64,000 bases of DNA from Longimicrobiales bacterium. Its GTDB lineage: Bacteria; Gemmatimonadota; Gemmatimonadetes; Longimicrobiales; Gaopeijiaceae. The stretch spans positions 1,644,576 to 1,708,575 of the forward strand of contig OX639991.1 of the NCBI GenBank assembly GCA_951828585.1, given 5' to 3'. Below are positions 1 to 9,361 of the stretch, in pieces; the first letter of the stretch is position 1; each line of letters begins with the position of its first letter. The translations under genes were made by a program, and so were the position numbers. Below the pieces are notes generated by a model that saw only the letters and a list, made by a program, of their open reading frames with translations, did no database searches and had not been told where the DNA came from.

Positions 1-118
1 ACCAGACCAGAACGGGAGGCGGACCATTGCCGTCGGAACCGGGGAGGTGCACGTTGCCCTTGGAGGGCGTCCCGAAGCGCATTCGGGATTGCAGCTTGAA
101 CGGAAGGAATTTCGCATA

Positions 119-637
119 ATGAAGTACCATCGCATCCCCGCACTCCTCGTTCTCGGCGCCCTGCTCGGGCTTGTCGGCGCGGTCCACGCCCAGCGCCCGC
201 GACCCCAGCCAAAGAGTCCCGAGGAACGCTACGAGGACATGAAGAAGACCCCGTTCCTCGCTGCAACGCTCGAATGGATCATCCCCAACGTCGGCTACGA
301 CTACGCAGGCGACCGGGATGCGGGTATGCCGCCGACGTTACTGGCGGTCGCGGGGGTAGTCATCTTCTATACTGCTGCGTGGTCGTCGGTGTACAGTTGC
401 ATGCCGGAGTTGAACGAACCTCGGGACCCGAACTGTGGCAGGGTGTTCGGGCTTATTGCGTTGGGCGGGGCGCTGACCTTTCTGGGAAGTCGAGTCTGGG
501 CATCCGTTTCGGCCTGGAAGCTGGCGAACAGGACCAATGCGTTCTACCGGAAGCGCCTCGGCCTCGATGACGCGGGGCTCGCCCTGTCGGTCACGCCGGG
601 GGGGCAGTTCGGGTTGGGTGTGTCGCTGCGCTTCTGA
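119..637 (+). CDS. Secreted/membrane protein of unknown function
   Basis: Protein of 172 aa, not recognised. The start at 119 is preferred over an upstream ATG at 47 because it follows a GGAAGGA ribosome site and opens directly into a signal peptide (Met-Lys-Tyr-His, hydrophobic core, ending in Ala-His-Ala-Gln near residue 25). After a charged linker there are two hydrophobic segments (about residues 75-95 and 118-138). The tail, rich in Gly/Leu and ending Ser-Leu-Arg-Phe, resembles the last strand of an outer-membrane protein. An envelope location is likely; no enzyme motif is visible. Confidence 0.7.
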   Translation: MKYHRIPALLVLGALLGLVGAVHAQRPRPQPKSPEERYEDMKKTPFLAATLEWIIPNVGYDYAGDRDAGMPPTLLAVAGVVIFYTAAWSSVYSCMPELNEPRDPNCGRVFGLIALGGALTFLGSRVWASVSAWKLANRTNAFYRKRLGLDDAGLALSVTPGGQFGLGVSLRF

Positions 638-703
638 ATGAAGGTCCCTGGAGGTCGTAGAAGTTAGTCAGGTTATCTAGTCATGTTTTGGAAGGAGACC
701 GCG

Positions 704-1999
704 ATGTTCAGGCGAGTGACCATCATTGCCGCCCTCTCCCTCTCCTTTCTGGCGTCCGGGTGTCAACAGCCCGCAGACGACAGCGTGGCCGAGGCGGATC
801 CGACCTTTACGGTTTGGGACTCCGCCGGCATCGAGATCGTCGAGAATCACGCGCCCGAACACGCCGCCGGTGAGTTCTGGACCATCGACCCCGAGCCCGA
901 ATTCGTGCTGGGCGGGTCCGAGAAGCCTGGCGAACTTGCCAACGATTCGGCCCAGCTGATCTGGAGCGTGGTTGGACTGGCGCGGTTGCCGGACGGCAGG
1001 GTGGCCGTCCTGTCCTCCGAGAACAAGCAGCTCATGCTCTTCGAACCCTCGGGTGAGCTGTCCAGGATCGTTGGTGGGCCGGGGGAAGGGCCGGGCGAGT
1101 TCACCCGTCCGGAACGGCTGCAGTATCTGCCGCCCGACACCCTGGTCGTATGGGACTACTTCCTGCGTGCGATCGACTACTTCGATTCCAGCGGAAAGCT
1201 GCTCAGGGAACGCACGGTCGACTATGCCAGGCTGAGGGACCTCGGCGCCTGGGGCGAGTCGCGCCGGATTCCGCTACCGGACGGGTCCTTCCTGGTCGGG
1301 GTGATGGATACCATTGCCGACGAGTCGCCCGACGATTGCACGCACCTGACGATTACGAGTCAGTCTGCCCAGTTTGGGGAAATGGTCCTGCACGCGGAGG
1401 AACTCCTGAAGATCGACGACACCTACGCCGCGCACTCGTTCGGATGCTCCAGCAGTTTCTTCAGCGCGATGGCGGCGGGAGGCGATCCCCCCTTTTTCTA
1501 CATCCGCAACATGGGCAACGGAATCCATCAGAGAACCCTGGACGGCACGCTCGTGCGGATCATCCGTCGCACCACCGAGCCGCCGCCCGTCACCGACAAG
1601 GCGTGGCAGGCCGAGTTGGGGCACCTGGAAGCCTATCGGGAAATGATGGGCTGGCCGCCGCGGCCGGAGGAGGAAGGGCCGATTCCCAGGAGGGAGAAGT
1701 ACAGCGCGGTCGCATCCATCCTTGTGAGTCCGGAAGGACTCCTGTGGGTCAAGGAGTGGTCGGCGTCTGAATACGGGTTACCGGACCAGTGGAGCGTCTT
1801 CAGCCCCGATGGGCGCTGGCTGGGGGTGCTGCCGTTTCCGCCGAATCCCGCGGCTCCGGACTTGCAGATGTGCGGCCGCCAATCCACCCCCTGCTGGGTG
1901 GGAAGGGACTACTTCCTGGCCGTCAGACGCGACGAACTGGGGGTGGAACGCGTCGAGGGATACCGGATTCGGCGGGAGGATGGCAGGGAGCAGTCATGA
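704..1999 (+). CDS. 6-bladed beta-propeller lipoprotein (first of a tandem pair)
   Basis: Lipoprotein of 431 aa. The ATG at 704 has GGAAGGAG 6 nt upstream, better than the ATG at 683, which overlaps that ribosome site. The signal peptide ends in the lipobox Leu-Ala-Ser-Gly-Cys, so the protein should be anchored in the outer or cytoplasmic membrane facing the periplasm. The body has propeller repeats, with the signature GGPGEGPGEF around residue 125 and paired Trp/Asp-Gly-Arg motifs. The propeller fold is known in Gemmatimonadota and Bacteroidota lipoproteins, usually without a defined substrate. Its stop overlaps the start of the next paralogue (ATGA), so the two are probably translated together. 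Confidence 0.8.
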   Translation: MFRRVTIIAALSLSFLASGCQQPADDSVAEADPTFTVWDSAGIEIVENHAPEHAAGEFWTIDPEPEFVLGGSEKPGELANDSAQLIWSVVGLARLPDGRVAVLSSENKQLMLFEPSGELSRIVGGPGEGPGEFTRPERLQYLPPDTLVVWDYFLRAIDYFDSSGKLLRERTVDYARLRDLGAWGESRRIPLPDGSFLVGVMDTIADESPDDCTHLTITSQSAQFGEMVLHAEELLKIDDTYAAHSFGCSSSFFSAMAAGGDPPFFYIRNMGNGIHQRTLDGTLVRIIRRTTEPPPVTDKAWQAELGHLEAYREMMGWPPRPEEEGPIPRREKYSAVASILVSPEGLLWVKEWSASEYGLPDQWSVFSPDGRWLGVLPFPPNPAAPDLQMCGRQSTPCWVGRDYFLAVRRDELGVERVEGYRIRREDGREQS

Positions 2000-3300
2000 T
2001 GTGCCAGCGATCAGGCACCCTTGCGGTGCTCCTGACGACCGTCGCCGTATCAGCGTGTAACCGGGCGCCCCGTGACGGCAGCGATTCCACCGAAGCCCCA
2101 ACCTTCACCGCGTGGGACTCCGCCGGCGTCGAAATCGTCGAGAACCACGCGCCCGAGCACCCCACCGGACAGTTCTGGACCATCGACCCGGAGCCCGAAT
2201 TCGTACTGGGTGGGACCGAGGACCTCAACGCGCTGGCCAACGACTCGGCCCAGCTGATCTGGAGCGTGGTTGGCTTGGCCCGCCTGCCCGACGGCCGCGT
2301 CGCCGTCCTTTCATCCGAGAACAAGCAACTCATGCTCTTCGAACCCTCGGGTGAGCTGTCCCGAATCATCGGCCGGGCAGGCGAAGGCCCGGGCGAGTTC
2401 ACCCGCCCGGAAGAACTCCAGTACCTGCCGCCCGACACGCTGGTCGTGTGGGACTACCATATGACCTCGATCGACTACTTCGATACCGCCGGCACGCTGT
2501 TGAAAGAACGATCCGTCGACTTCCTGCGGCTAAGAGAGCACGACCTCTGGAGCGAGGGGTTCCGGTTCCCCCTGAGCGACGGATCGTTCGTCTCGTCGAA
2601 GAAGGTCCAGGAAGCCGAATCCGAGCCCGCATGGAGCGACTGTTCGCCGACGCGGCGCTGGATGATGCGGGGTTCGGAAACTGGTGAGCTCGTCGGTGGG
2701 CCGCAGGAGTCCGAGCATCGCGCAGACGAATTCATCAGAGTCGACACTGCGTACGGGGCCGACTCGTTCGCGTGCCCCAGGTTCATCGCGGCGGGAGGCG
2801 ATCCTCCTTCGATCTACGTGAGCCGCAGCGACAGAAACGAGATCCATCAGTTTTCGCCCGACGGGGTCCTGCTCAGGATCATTCGGCGCACGACCGATCC
2901 GCTCCGCGTAACCGACAAAGCACGGAGGGCATGGGAAGATCGGAATGCCAAATACTATGAGTCGCTCGGCTTCTCGCTTCCGGAGGGCGAACTCGAGGCG
3001 ATGCGGAGCGTGGAGACCTATCCGCCGATCGACGGCCTCATGGTGGATGCGGAGGGGTATCTGTGGGTCAGCGAGTATTCCGACTCGGAGACGTGGGCGC
3101 CGGACCAGTGGAGCATCTTCGGTCCGGACGGGCGATGGCTGGGTGTGCTGCCCAAGGACGTGCCGGTGTTCTTCCTGTGCCGCGACTTTCAATTCGTGTG
3201 CTGGATCGACAGGGACTTCCTGCTGGTCGTGGGGCGCGACGAGTTCGATGCCGAACGCGTCGTGGCCTACCGCATTCGCCGGGACAGCTCCAACCTGTAA
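1996..3300 (+). CDS. 6-bladed beta-propeller lipoprotein (tandem paralogue)
   Basis: Lipoprotein of 434 aa. The start codon overlaps the stop of the preceding gene (ATGATG at 1996-2001). The signal peptide ends in Val-Ser-Ala-Cys. Residues about 40-175 are almost identical to the upstream gene (same His-Ala-Pro-Glu-His and Gly-Glu-Gly-Pro-Gly-Glu-Phe segments), while the central and C-terminal parts have diverged, with conserved Trp-Ser-(Val/Ile)-Phe near the end. This suggests a tandem duplication followed by uneven divergence or gene conversion of the N-terminal half. Function unknown, probably periplasmic. Confidence 0.8.
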   Translation: MMCQRSGTLAVLLTTVAVSACNRAPRDGSDSTEAPTFTAWDSAGVEIVENHAPEHPTGQFWTIDPEPEFVLGGTEDLNALANDSAQLIWSVVGLARLPDGRVAVLSSENKQLMLFEPSGELSRIIGRAGEGPGEFTRPEELQYLPPDTLVVWDYHMTSIDYFDTAGTLLKERSVDFLRLREHDLWSEGFRFPLSDGSFVSSKKVQEAESEPAWSDCSPTRRWMMRGSETGELVGGPQESEHRADEFIRVDTAYGADSFACPRFIAAGGDPPSIYVSRSDRNEIHQFSPDGVLLRIIRRTTDPLRVTDKARRAWEDRNAKYYESLGFSLPEGELEAMRSVETYPPIDGLMVDAEGYLWVSEYSDSETWAPDQWSIFGPDGRWLGVLPKDVPVFFLCRDFQFVCWIDRDFLLVVGRDEFDAERVVAYRIRRDSSNL

Positions 3301-3306
3301 ACCCCA

Positions 3307-3337
3307 ATTTACCAAATGTCATGTTTGGTATACTTTC
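3307..3337 (+). promoter_or_regulatory. Promoter/operator element, TTTACC-ATGTCATGT type
   Basis: AT-rich block between the propeller pair and the ABC transporter. It contains the inverted repeat ACCAAA/TTTGGT around TGTCATG and a TATACT box at 3329-3334, 63 nt before the transporter start. The 30-base element matches 24 of 30 positions in a block at 12888-12917 and shares TTTAC-A-ATGTCATGT with one at 30524-30540 (opposite strand). Probably an operator or alternative promoter; the factor is unknown. Confidence 0.5.
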
Positions 3338-3396
3338 CGCGTGAGCAGGGGCGAAACCGAGTCCATCCACAGGCGGCGATGCCGGCGACAACCTGA

Positions 3397-5079
3397 ATGA
3401 CCATCCTCGACCAGGAAATCCGCCGCGGCCTCGCCTACATCCTCCCCTACAAAACCCGCCTCGCGGCCATTCTCCTCCTCAACCTCGCGGGCACCGCGCT
3501 CGCCCTCTACGTCCCCTTCCTCACCCGCACCCTCGTCGACGACGCCCTCCTCGGCCAGGACACCTACGCCCTCACACGGGTCGTCGTCCTCTTCACCCTC
3601 GTCACCGCGGCCAGCTTCGTCCTGAACTTCGTCAGCGGGATGCGCTACACGAAGGTCTCGGCCGAGATCCTCTTCGACATGCGCGTGACCGTCTACCGCC
3701 ATCTCCACCGCCTCTCGCCACGATTTTTCGCAAAAACGCCTCTTGGTGAAATAATTTCACGAATTAACAACGATGTGAGCGAAATTCAACGCGTTCTCTC
3801 CGACGCGGCGCTGGCGTGGCTCGGCAACGTGGCCTTCCTGGCGGGAGCGGTGGGGATGCTGCTCTGGCTCGACTGGCGCCTCTTCCTGGCCGCCGCCGCC
3901 CTTCTGCCCCCCGCCATCTGGGCCATCGTGGTTTACCGGCGCCGCCTGGTGGTGCGCGTGCGCGTCATGCGCGAACGGAGCGCGACCATCGGCGCCTTCC
4001 TGATCGAGACGCTGCGCGGCGTGCGCCTGGTGGCCGCGGCGAACGCGGGCGAACGCGAGGCCGGACGCTTCAGCCGCCTCAACGACGCCTTCGTGGCCGC
4101 TCTCATGAAGATGCAGCGGCTGAGCTACCTCGCGGGCGGCCTGCCGGGCATCCTGCTCTCGGCCAGCACGGCGGTGGTGTTCCTCTACGGCGGGTCGCGC
4201 GTGATCGACGGGGCGATGACGCTCGGGACCTTCACCGCCTTCATGGCCTACCAGATCCGCCTCATCGGCCCGGTCCAGGGTCTGATGGGACTCTACACGG
4301 GACTCGGCGCCGCCCGCGTGTCCCTCAAGCGCGTGCACGAGCTGCTCGACGAACCGGTCGAGGTCGAGGATCCCGCGCAGCCCGTCCCCCTCGGCCCCGT
4401 GCGCGGCGAGATCGTCTTCGAGGACGTGTCGTGCGGCCACGGCCGCGGCGCCGACGTGCTGGACGGCTTCGCGCTCACCGTCGCGCCGGGCGAGGTGGTG
4501 GCGCTGGCGGGACGGTCGGGAAGCGGCAAGTCCACCGTCGCCGACCTCCTCGTGCGCCACCTGGACCCCGACCGCGGCCGCGTCCTCCTCGACGGCACCG
4601 ACCTGCGCACCGTCGCCCTGGCCGACCTGCGCGCGCAGGTGGCGGTCGTGGCGCAGGACACCTTCGTCTTCAACACCTCGATCCTGGAGAACGTGCGCTA
4701 CGCGCGGCCCGACGCGGGTCGTGATGCCGTGTCACGGGCCGTGGACCGGGCCGGATTGGGGGACTTTGTCGCGTCGCTTCCGGACGGGCTCGACACGGTG
4801 GTGGGCGAAGAGGGCCGGGCGCTCTCGGCGGGGGAGCGGCAGCGCGTGGCGATCGCGCGGGCGCTGCTGGCCGATCCGGCGGTGCTGGTGCTGGACGAGG
4901 CGACGAGCGCGCTGGACGCGGAGGCGCAGGCCACGGTGGTGTCCGCCTACGCCGAGGTGATGAAGGGGCGGACGACGGTGCTGATTTCGCACCGGGAAGA
5001 GGTGCTCGGATCGGCGGACCGGGTGGTGGTGCTGGAGGGGGGGAGGGGGGCTCCGAAATTGCGACAAAAAAACACCTGA
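3397..5079 (+). CDS. ABC exporter, fused permease and ATPase
   Basis: Half-transporter of 560 aa with an N-terminal type I exporter membrane domain (about five or six helices, residues 20-300) and a C-terminal ATPase. Walker A is GRSGSGKS near residue 372, the signature LSAGERQR near 475, Walker B VLVLDEATSALD near 496, and the H-loop is in Leu-Ile-Ser-His. The family exports lipids, drugs or peptides as homo- or heterodimers in the cytoplasmic membrane. No C39 peptidase domain is present. The gene is followed on the same strand by a subtilisin-like protein, so export of a processed peptide is conceivable but unproven. Confidence 0.85.
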   Translation: MTILDQEIRRGLAYILPYKTRLAAILLLNLAGTALALYVPFLTRTLVDDALLGQDTYALTRVVVLFTLVTAASFVLNFVSGMRYTKVSAEILFDMRVTVYRHLHRLSPRFFAKTPLGEIISRINNDVSEIQRVLSDAALAWLGNVAFLAGAVGMLLWLDWRLFLAAAALLPPAIWAIVVYRRRLVVRVRVMRERSATIGAFLIETLRGVRLVAAANAGEREAGRFSRLNDAFVAALMKMQRLSYLAGGLPGILLSASTAVVFLYGGSRVIDGAMTLGTFTAFMAYQIRLIGPVQGLMGLYTGLGAARVSLKRVHELLDEPVEVEDPAQPVPLGPVRGEIVFEDVSCGHGRGADVLDGFALTVAPGEVVALAGRSGSGKSTVADLLVRHLDPDRGRVLLDGTDLRTVALADLRAQVAVVAQDTFVFNTSILENVRYARPDAGRDAVSRAVDRAGLGDFVASLPDGLDTVVGEEGRALSAGERQRVAIARALLADPAVLVLDEATSALDAEAQATVVSAYAEVMKGRTTVLISHREEVLGSADRVVVLEGGRGAPKLRQKNT

Positions 5080-5301
5080 CTGACAGGGGTCGGATCGTTA
5101 GCCCCATCACTGCATCCCGCAGCCCATTACGAGAGCCGCCCCTGCCAGCCAGGCAAGTCCTGCTCCGGTCGATACTGCCCCGGTCCTGCTGCCCGCGTTG
5201 TTTGCCACCGTTCCCCGGCGATGGCCATCATCACGGGTATGTGCGCTACTACCAGCCTCGCGAAGAAAAGTTCCCCTCATGGAATAGTGCCGGTCGGATG
5301 A
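5080..5301 (+). other. Possible small Cys-rich peptide ORF between exporter and protease
   Basis: Frame open from the codon after the transporter stop (5080) to a TGA at 5299-5301, which overlaps the ATG of the protease gene (5298). The 73-codon frame would encode five Cys, four of them within a 25-residue stretch, followed by a short hydrophobic tail. The only ATG is at 5221 (26 aa); earlier starts would have to be CTG, and no good ribosome site is visible. A 57-codon ATG frame also exists on the opposite strand (5107-5280). Either could be chance. Recorded because a precursor peptide would fit between an exporter and a protease. Confidence 0.2.
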
Positions 5302-6011
5302 TCCCCGAAAACCCGCGTGAACCCGAGCCCGGACGCCCTCTGGCGGGCCGGATATGCACCCACTCGCCCCGGTTCCGCGATCTCCGGGGCCGCGGTGTCT
5401 CGGTCGCGGTCATCGACAGCGGGGTGAACGCGGAGCATCCCCACGTGAGCAGCGTGGCGGGCGGAGTGAAGATCGGTCTTTCGGGTGAGGTCTCGGAGGA
5501 CTTCGTGGACCGCCTGGGCCACGGCACGGCGGTTTTCGCTGCCATCCAGGAGAAGGCGCCCGCGGCGGACCTCTACGCGGTGCGCGTCTTCGACGACCGC
5601 CTGAGGACGAGCGTGCGCGCGCTGGTGGCCGCGATCGGCTGGGCGGCGGAGCGGGGGGTGCGGGTGGTGAATCTGAGCCTGGGGACGCTCAGGGAGGAGC
5701 ATGCGGGGATGCTGGCGGAGGCGGTGGAGCGGTTGGTGGAGGCGGGGGGCGTAGTGGTGGCGGCGGCGGAGGCGGATGGGCGGAGGTGGTGGCCGGGGTC
5801 GCTGGCGGCGGCGGTTGGCGTGGTGATGGACGAGGACTTGCCGCGCGATTGTGTGGAGGTGCGGGGGGAGGGGGGGCACGAGGTGGTGGCGGCGTCGCCG
5901 TATCCGCGGCCGATCCCGGGGGTGCCGGTGAAGCGCAATCTGAACGGGATCAGCTTTGCGGTGGCGAATGTGTCCGGGATGTTGGCGCGGGGGTGGGAGG
6001 GGGCTACGTGA
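5298..6011 (+). CDS. Short subtilisin-like (S8) protein with altered oxyanion site
   Basis: 237 aa from the ATG at 5298, where the domain begins at once; an earlier ATG at 5202 adds an unconvincing tail. Catalytic Asp40 lies in VAVIDSG, His75 in GHGTAV and Ser219 in NGISFAVA. The usual Ala-Gly-Asn oxyanion motif is replaced by Ala-Ala-Ala-Glu-Ala-Asp (about 155-160), so the stabilising Asn seems missing. There is no signal peptide, prodomain or C-terminal extension; most S8 enzymes are longer. It may be a cytosolic peptide-maturation protease, as in some RiPP pathways, or an inactive relative. Its last bases overlap the convergent regulator by 8 nt. Confidence 0.65.
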   Translation: MIPENPREPEPGRPLAGRICTHSPRFRDLRGRGVSVAVIDSGVNAEHPHVSSVAGGVKIGLSGEVSEDFVDRLGHGTAVFAAIQEKAPAADLYAVRVFDDRLRTSVRALVAAIGWAAERGVRVVNLSLGTLREEHAGMLAEAVERLVEAGGVVVAAAEADGRRWWPGSLAAAVGVVMDEDLPRDCVEVRGEGGHEVVAASPYPRPIPGVPVKRNLNGISFAVANVSGMLARGWEGAT

Positions 6012-9000
6012 AGGGTAGGAACTCGTGTGCGAGCCCCGGCAGGTCAAGGCGCAGCGCCAGGTCCCGTGCCCGGGTGGCGAGTTCGGGTCGCGGGCTGCCG
6101 CTTCGACGTCCGAGTCGGACGAGGTCGAGAGTCAGGCGGAGCCAGTGGAGCGGCCTCTCGGCGCTATGAGGCTCGGCGACACGCCCGAGCAGGTCCAGGG
6201 CTTCGCGCGCGTCCCCCTTCCGCGAGAGCAAACGAGCGTGAAAGAGGACGAGGTCAACCGGGACGTTGTGCAGCGGCTCTTCAACGGCGCAATTCCCGGC
6301 GATTGTGGCGGCTTGGTGGAACTTGCCGGTCTCCAGGAGCATGTTCCCCTCCAGGGCGGCCCATGCCCCGGCGAGGTATGGTGGCACGAGTGTATGCCCG
6401 GTTGCTTCCGCGGGCAGTTCGCCGGGGGTACCACCGTGAAGTGTGATCGTTTTGTCGGGGGCACTCCCGGCTGGGCCTCGCAAGGTCTCGATGGTGGCCA
6501 GGGCGGCCGGCAGGTCGCCGCGCGCCAGGGCCAGGTTTCCGCGGGCCAGATTCGCCAGGCACCGGATGTCGGGACAGTCGGTGTGTTCGGCAAGCGCAGT
6601 CTCCAGAAACTCTGCCGCAGTGTCCAGGTCGCCTGTCGCTGTGTGCCACTTCGCCAGTTCCAGCAGGATGAGAAGGTGTGAAGCGAGGTCGTCGCTCCTC
6701 AGTACCGCCTTTCGAGCCTCGTCTACCGAAGTCCTTCCTTCTTCAGTGGCAAGCAGGCCGTTGACCGCCAGAGCGGCGATGTGACGTTGCCGGACAAGCA
6801 TCACTTCACTGTGCAGATCGTGCTCGCGAACAATAGTCACCGCTCGGCGTGCACAGACGAGTCCCTCCGCGGGACTGTCGTATTCGGCTTGCATGGCCAA
6901 GGTCGCCAGAACGCGGCAATTGGCCACCGGATCGCGAAGCCCCTCCAAGCGCTTCACTCGGGCGAACAGACCCGTAACTCCGTCGTGGTCGCCTGTCCTG
7001 CGGAGCAGCCGAAGCCTGGTATCCAGCACCTCCGCCAGGACCGCTTCCTCGTTTCTCGTGAGGACTGCCTGCTCCACGTCTGCGAGCTGTTGGAGGGTCG
7101 TGGAAACTGTCTCCTTTCCAAGCAGTGCGCTGGTGTCGGCGACGATGAGGCGGGCAGTGCAGGATTCGGCAGGAGACAGGCTGCGTACCTTTCTCAAGGC
7201 TTTGCTGGCGTACCGTAGCGCGGCTACGAGTTGCCCGGAGCGATGAAGAGCGCGGGCAAGAGGGATAGTCAGACGCTCTTGTCGCGGTTCGTCGCTCGTT
7301 TCGTACGCGATCTTCACGAATCTCGAGCGGTCCCGGGGCTCAAGCGTCACGGAAGGTCTCGTTGCCTCAAGGGCATAAATGCAAGTCAGCTGGCGTTCGC
7401 CGGCGCGATGGTAGTGGTCTGCCAACCGGTCGGGTCGAAGACTCCGGGTCCTTGACCGAAGCACCTCGGCCGTCAGCCTGTGGAGCAGGGATCGACGCGT
7501 GGGGGAAAGCCCTTCGTACACGGCCCGGCGGACAATGGCCTGGCGGATCCCGACCTTGTCGTCCGTCCGCTCGACGAGCCTTCGCGCGTGCAGCATGTCG
7601 AGTGCGTCGATGCAATCGTGTTGTGAGTGACCGGTGATTCCTGTTAGACATCGGACAGTGGTGGGATGCCCGAAAACGGCAAGTGCCGACATGATGCTCC
7701 TGGCCTTCGGTGCCAACGCGCCGATGCGGCGAACGATGCCTTGGCGTACCGATGCGGGGACGCGGATCTCCGGGTTCGAACTGCTGCTGCCAAGTGCGCC
7801 GGCAGTGATTTCGATCAGGTAGTGGGGATTGCCGTCCGCGAGAGCGGCGATGTCTTCGACGGTAGACTCGGCGAGCTTTTCTCCGCCCAACAACATAACG
7901 AGTTCTCTTGCTGCCGAACGTTCCAGCTCGTGGAGGCGAACGGCGATAGCCTCCGCTTCCGCTTCCAGCTCGTCGACCAGTCGGGCGGCGATTTCGTTGC
8001 GATCCAGCTTTTCCTGCCGATAGGCGAGCAACAGGGTCAGATTTCCGTCCCGCCACCGTTTGTGGAGGAACTGTACGACGGTGGCGGTTGCTTCGTCGGC
8101 CCAGTGGAAATCGTCCAGAACGACGATGGCCGGATGGGACTTCGTGATGGCGGCGAACAATTGCAGGAACGCTTCACAGGTGTGACGTTGCAACCTTTCC
8201 GGCTGTTTACCTGGTACGTGCGGAGGCGCTTTCCTATTGGGGTCGAACTGTGGCAGAAGAGACAGGAGATGAGAGCGCCATGGTTCAGGGACGGATGCCA
8301 ACATCGGTCCCACCCAGACTGCGTTGAGGGCTTCCAGCAGTGGACTGAGCGGAATATCGCGCTCGAATTCACCCGGGCACGCGTACATGACCTTGCGGCC
8401 GTCGATTCGGGCGCCCTGCATCGCCTCTTCAATCAGCCGGGTCTTTCCCAGTCCCTGTTCACCGTTCAGGGTGACGATGCACCAGGAGCCCCGGGAACGG
8501 CGCCGAGAGATGCTCCGACTGAGGTGGGACAATTCGTTCGCCCGTCCTGTCAAAGGGATGTCCTGATCCTGTGTCCTGGCGATCCGAGACTTCTTGTCGG
8601 GCTGCTTGTGAACGGATTTCACGCTCTTGAGCAGCCTCGTCGTTTCCCTTTGCGGAGCCCAGCTGCCGGAGTGGTCCGCACGCTCGGAGAATGAGCGGTA
8701 CTCGGCCTCCGCTTCTTCGACCCTGCCCCCCATCGCTTGCGCCCTTATGACTCGCCGAAGAGCAGCTTCGTCGTACGGGTCAAGTCGGGAGAGTGCCTCC
8801 GCGGCCGACCGCGCGCCGGCCCAGTCGTGAACTGTCTCGGAGGCGTTCCAGTCCGCCGACGCCCTGTTTCGCAAATGTGCCCGCATTCCGATTTCCTGTT
8901 TTTCCATCCAGTCCGAAAACGCTTCCGTCTTCCTGTTCGGGAATGCCGACAGGAATCCGCGCTCAAGGATGTCGCAGGCCACCCTGAAGTCGGAGTTCCG

Positions 9001-9342
9001 AATCGCTTCCTTCAGCTCATCGAGATCGGTAGTGATCGCTTGAGTGTCTACATGGACGTGCTCGCCCACCAATGCGATGGCCCTGACCTCGCACCGGTGG
9101 TTCGTCTGGTACACGAGCTGACTGAGCCGATGTCTGACAGCCCTGCCACTGTCGTTGTTCCAGAGCAGGTTCTGAACGATGGACCGGGGTATGCGGGCTT
9201 GACCGGTGCCGAAGGCCAGGGACAGCAGTCCGGCCTGGAAGGGAGAGATCCGGACGGGCGTGTCTTCGCGCCAGAGTGTGGGGCCCCCGAAGAACTCCAG
9301 CCGTAGCTCCCGGCGTGATATGGGCCTGTTTGCAGAGGACAT
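6004..9342 (-). CDS. Large SARP/AfsR-like transcriptional regulator with AAA ATPase
   Basis: 1112 aa from the ATG at 9342, which starts 20 nt after the stop of the AraC-type gene; longer starts would overlap that gene. The N-terminal 100 residues look like an OmpR-type winged helix, followed by a BTAD-like helical region (to about 260), an NTPase module with Walker A GEQGLGKT near 295 and Walker B VVLDDFHWAD, and a long helical TPR-like C-terminus. This is the architecture of AfsR/SARP-type or LuxR-LAL-like one-component regulators, which sense ligands or ATP state and activate nearby operons. The direct target is unknown. It probably forms an operon with the AraC-type gene. Confidence 0.75.
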   Translation of the reverse strand: MSSANRPISRRELRLEFFGGPTLWREDTPVRISPFQAGLLSLAFGTGQARIPRSIVQNLLWNNDSGRAVRHRLSQLVYQTNHRCEVRAIALVGEHVHVDTQAITTDLDELKEAIRNSDFRVACDILERGFLSAFPNRKTEAFSDWMEKQEIGMRAHLRNRASADWNASETVHDWAGARSAAEALSRLDPYDEAALRRVIRAQAMGGRVEEAEAEYRSFSERADHSGSWAPQRETTRLLKSVKSVHKQPDKKSRIARTQDQDIPLTGRANELSHLSRSISRRRSRGSWCIVTLNGEQGLGKTRLIEEAMQGARIDGRKVMYACPGEFERDIPLSPLLEALNAVWVGPMLASVPEPWRSHLLSLLPQFDPNRKAPPHVPGKQPERLQRHTCEAFLQLFAAITKSHPAIVVLDDFHWADEATATVVQFLHKRWRDGNLTLLLAYRQEKLDRNEIAARLVDELEAEAEAIAVRLHELERSAARELVMLLGGEKLAESTVEDIAALADGNPHYLIEITAGALGSSSSNPEIRVPASVRQGIVRRIGALAPKARSIMSALAVFGHPTTVRCLTGITGHSQHDCIDALDMLHARRLVERTDDKVGIRQAIVRRAVYEGLSPTRRSLLHRLTAEVLRSRTRSLRPDRLADHYHRAGERQLTCIYALEATRPSVTLEPRDRSRFVKIAYETSDEPRQERLTIPLARALHRSGQLVAALRYASKALRKVRSLSPAESCTARLIVADTSALLGKETVSTTLQQLADVEQAVLTRNEEAVLAEVLDTRLRLLRRTGDHDGVTGLFARVKRLEGLRDPVANCRVLATLAMQAEYDSPAEGLVCARRAVTIVREHDLHSEVMLVRQRHIAALAVNGLLATEEGRTSVDEARKAVLRSDDLASHLLILLELAKWHTATGDLDTAAEFLETALAEHTDCPDIRCLANLARGNLALARGDLPAALATIETLRGPAGSAPDKTITLHGGTPGELPAEATGHTLVPPYLAGAWAALEGNMLLETGKFHQAATIAGNCAVEEPLHNVPVDLVLFHARLLSRKGDAREALDLLGRVAEPHSAERPLHWLRLTLDLVRLGRRSGSPRPELATRARDLALRLDLPGLAHEFLPFT

Positions 9343-9361
9343 AGACACGGAGGAGTTCCGT

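Noticed and set aside
5107-5280. 57-codon ATG frame on the minus strand next to the S8 gene
   Set aside because: No ribosome site, and it overlaps the exporter-protease intergenic frame; not enough evidence to list as a gene.
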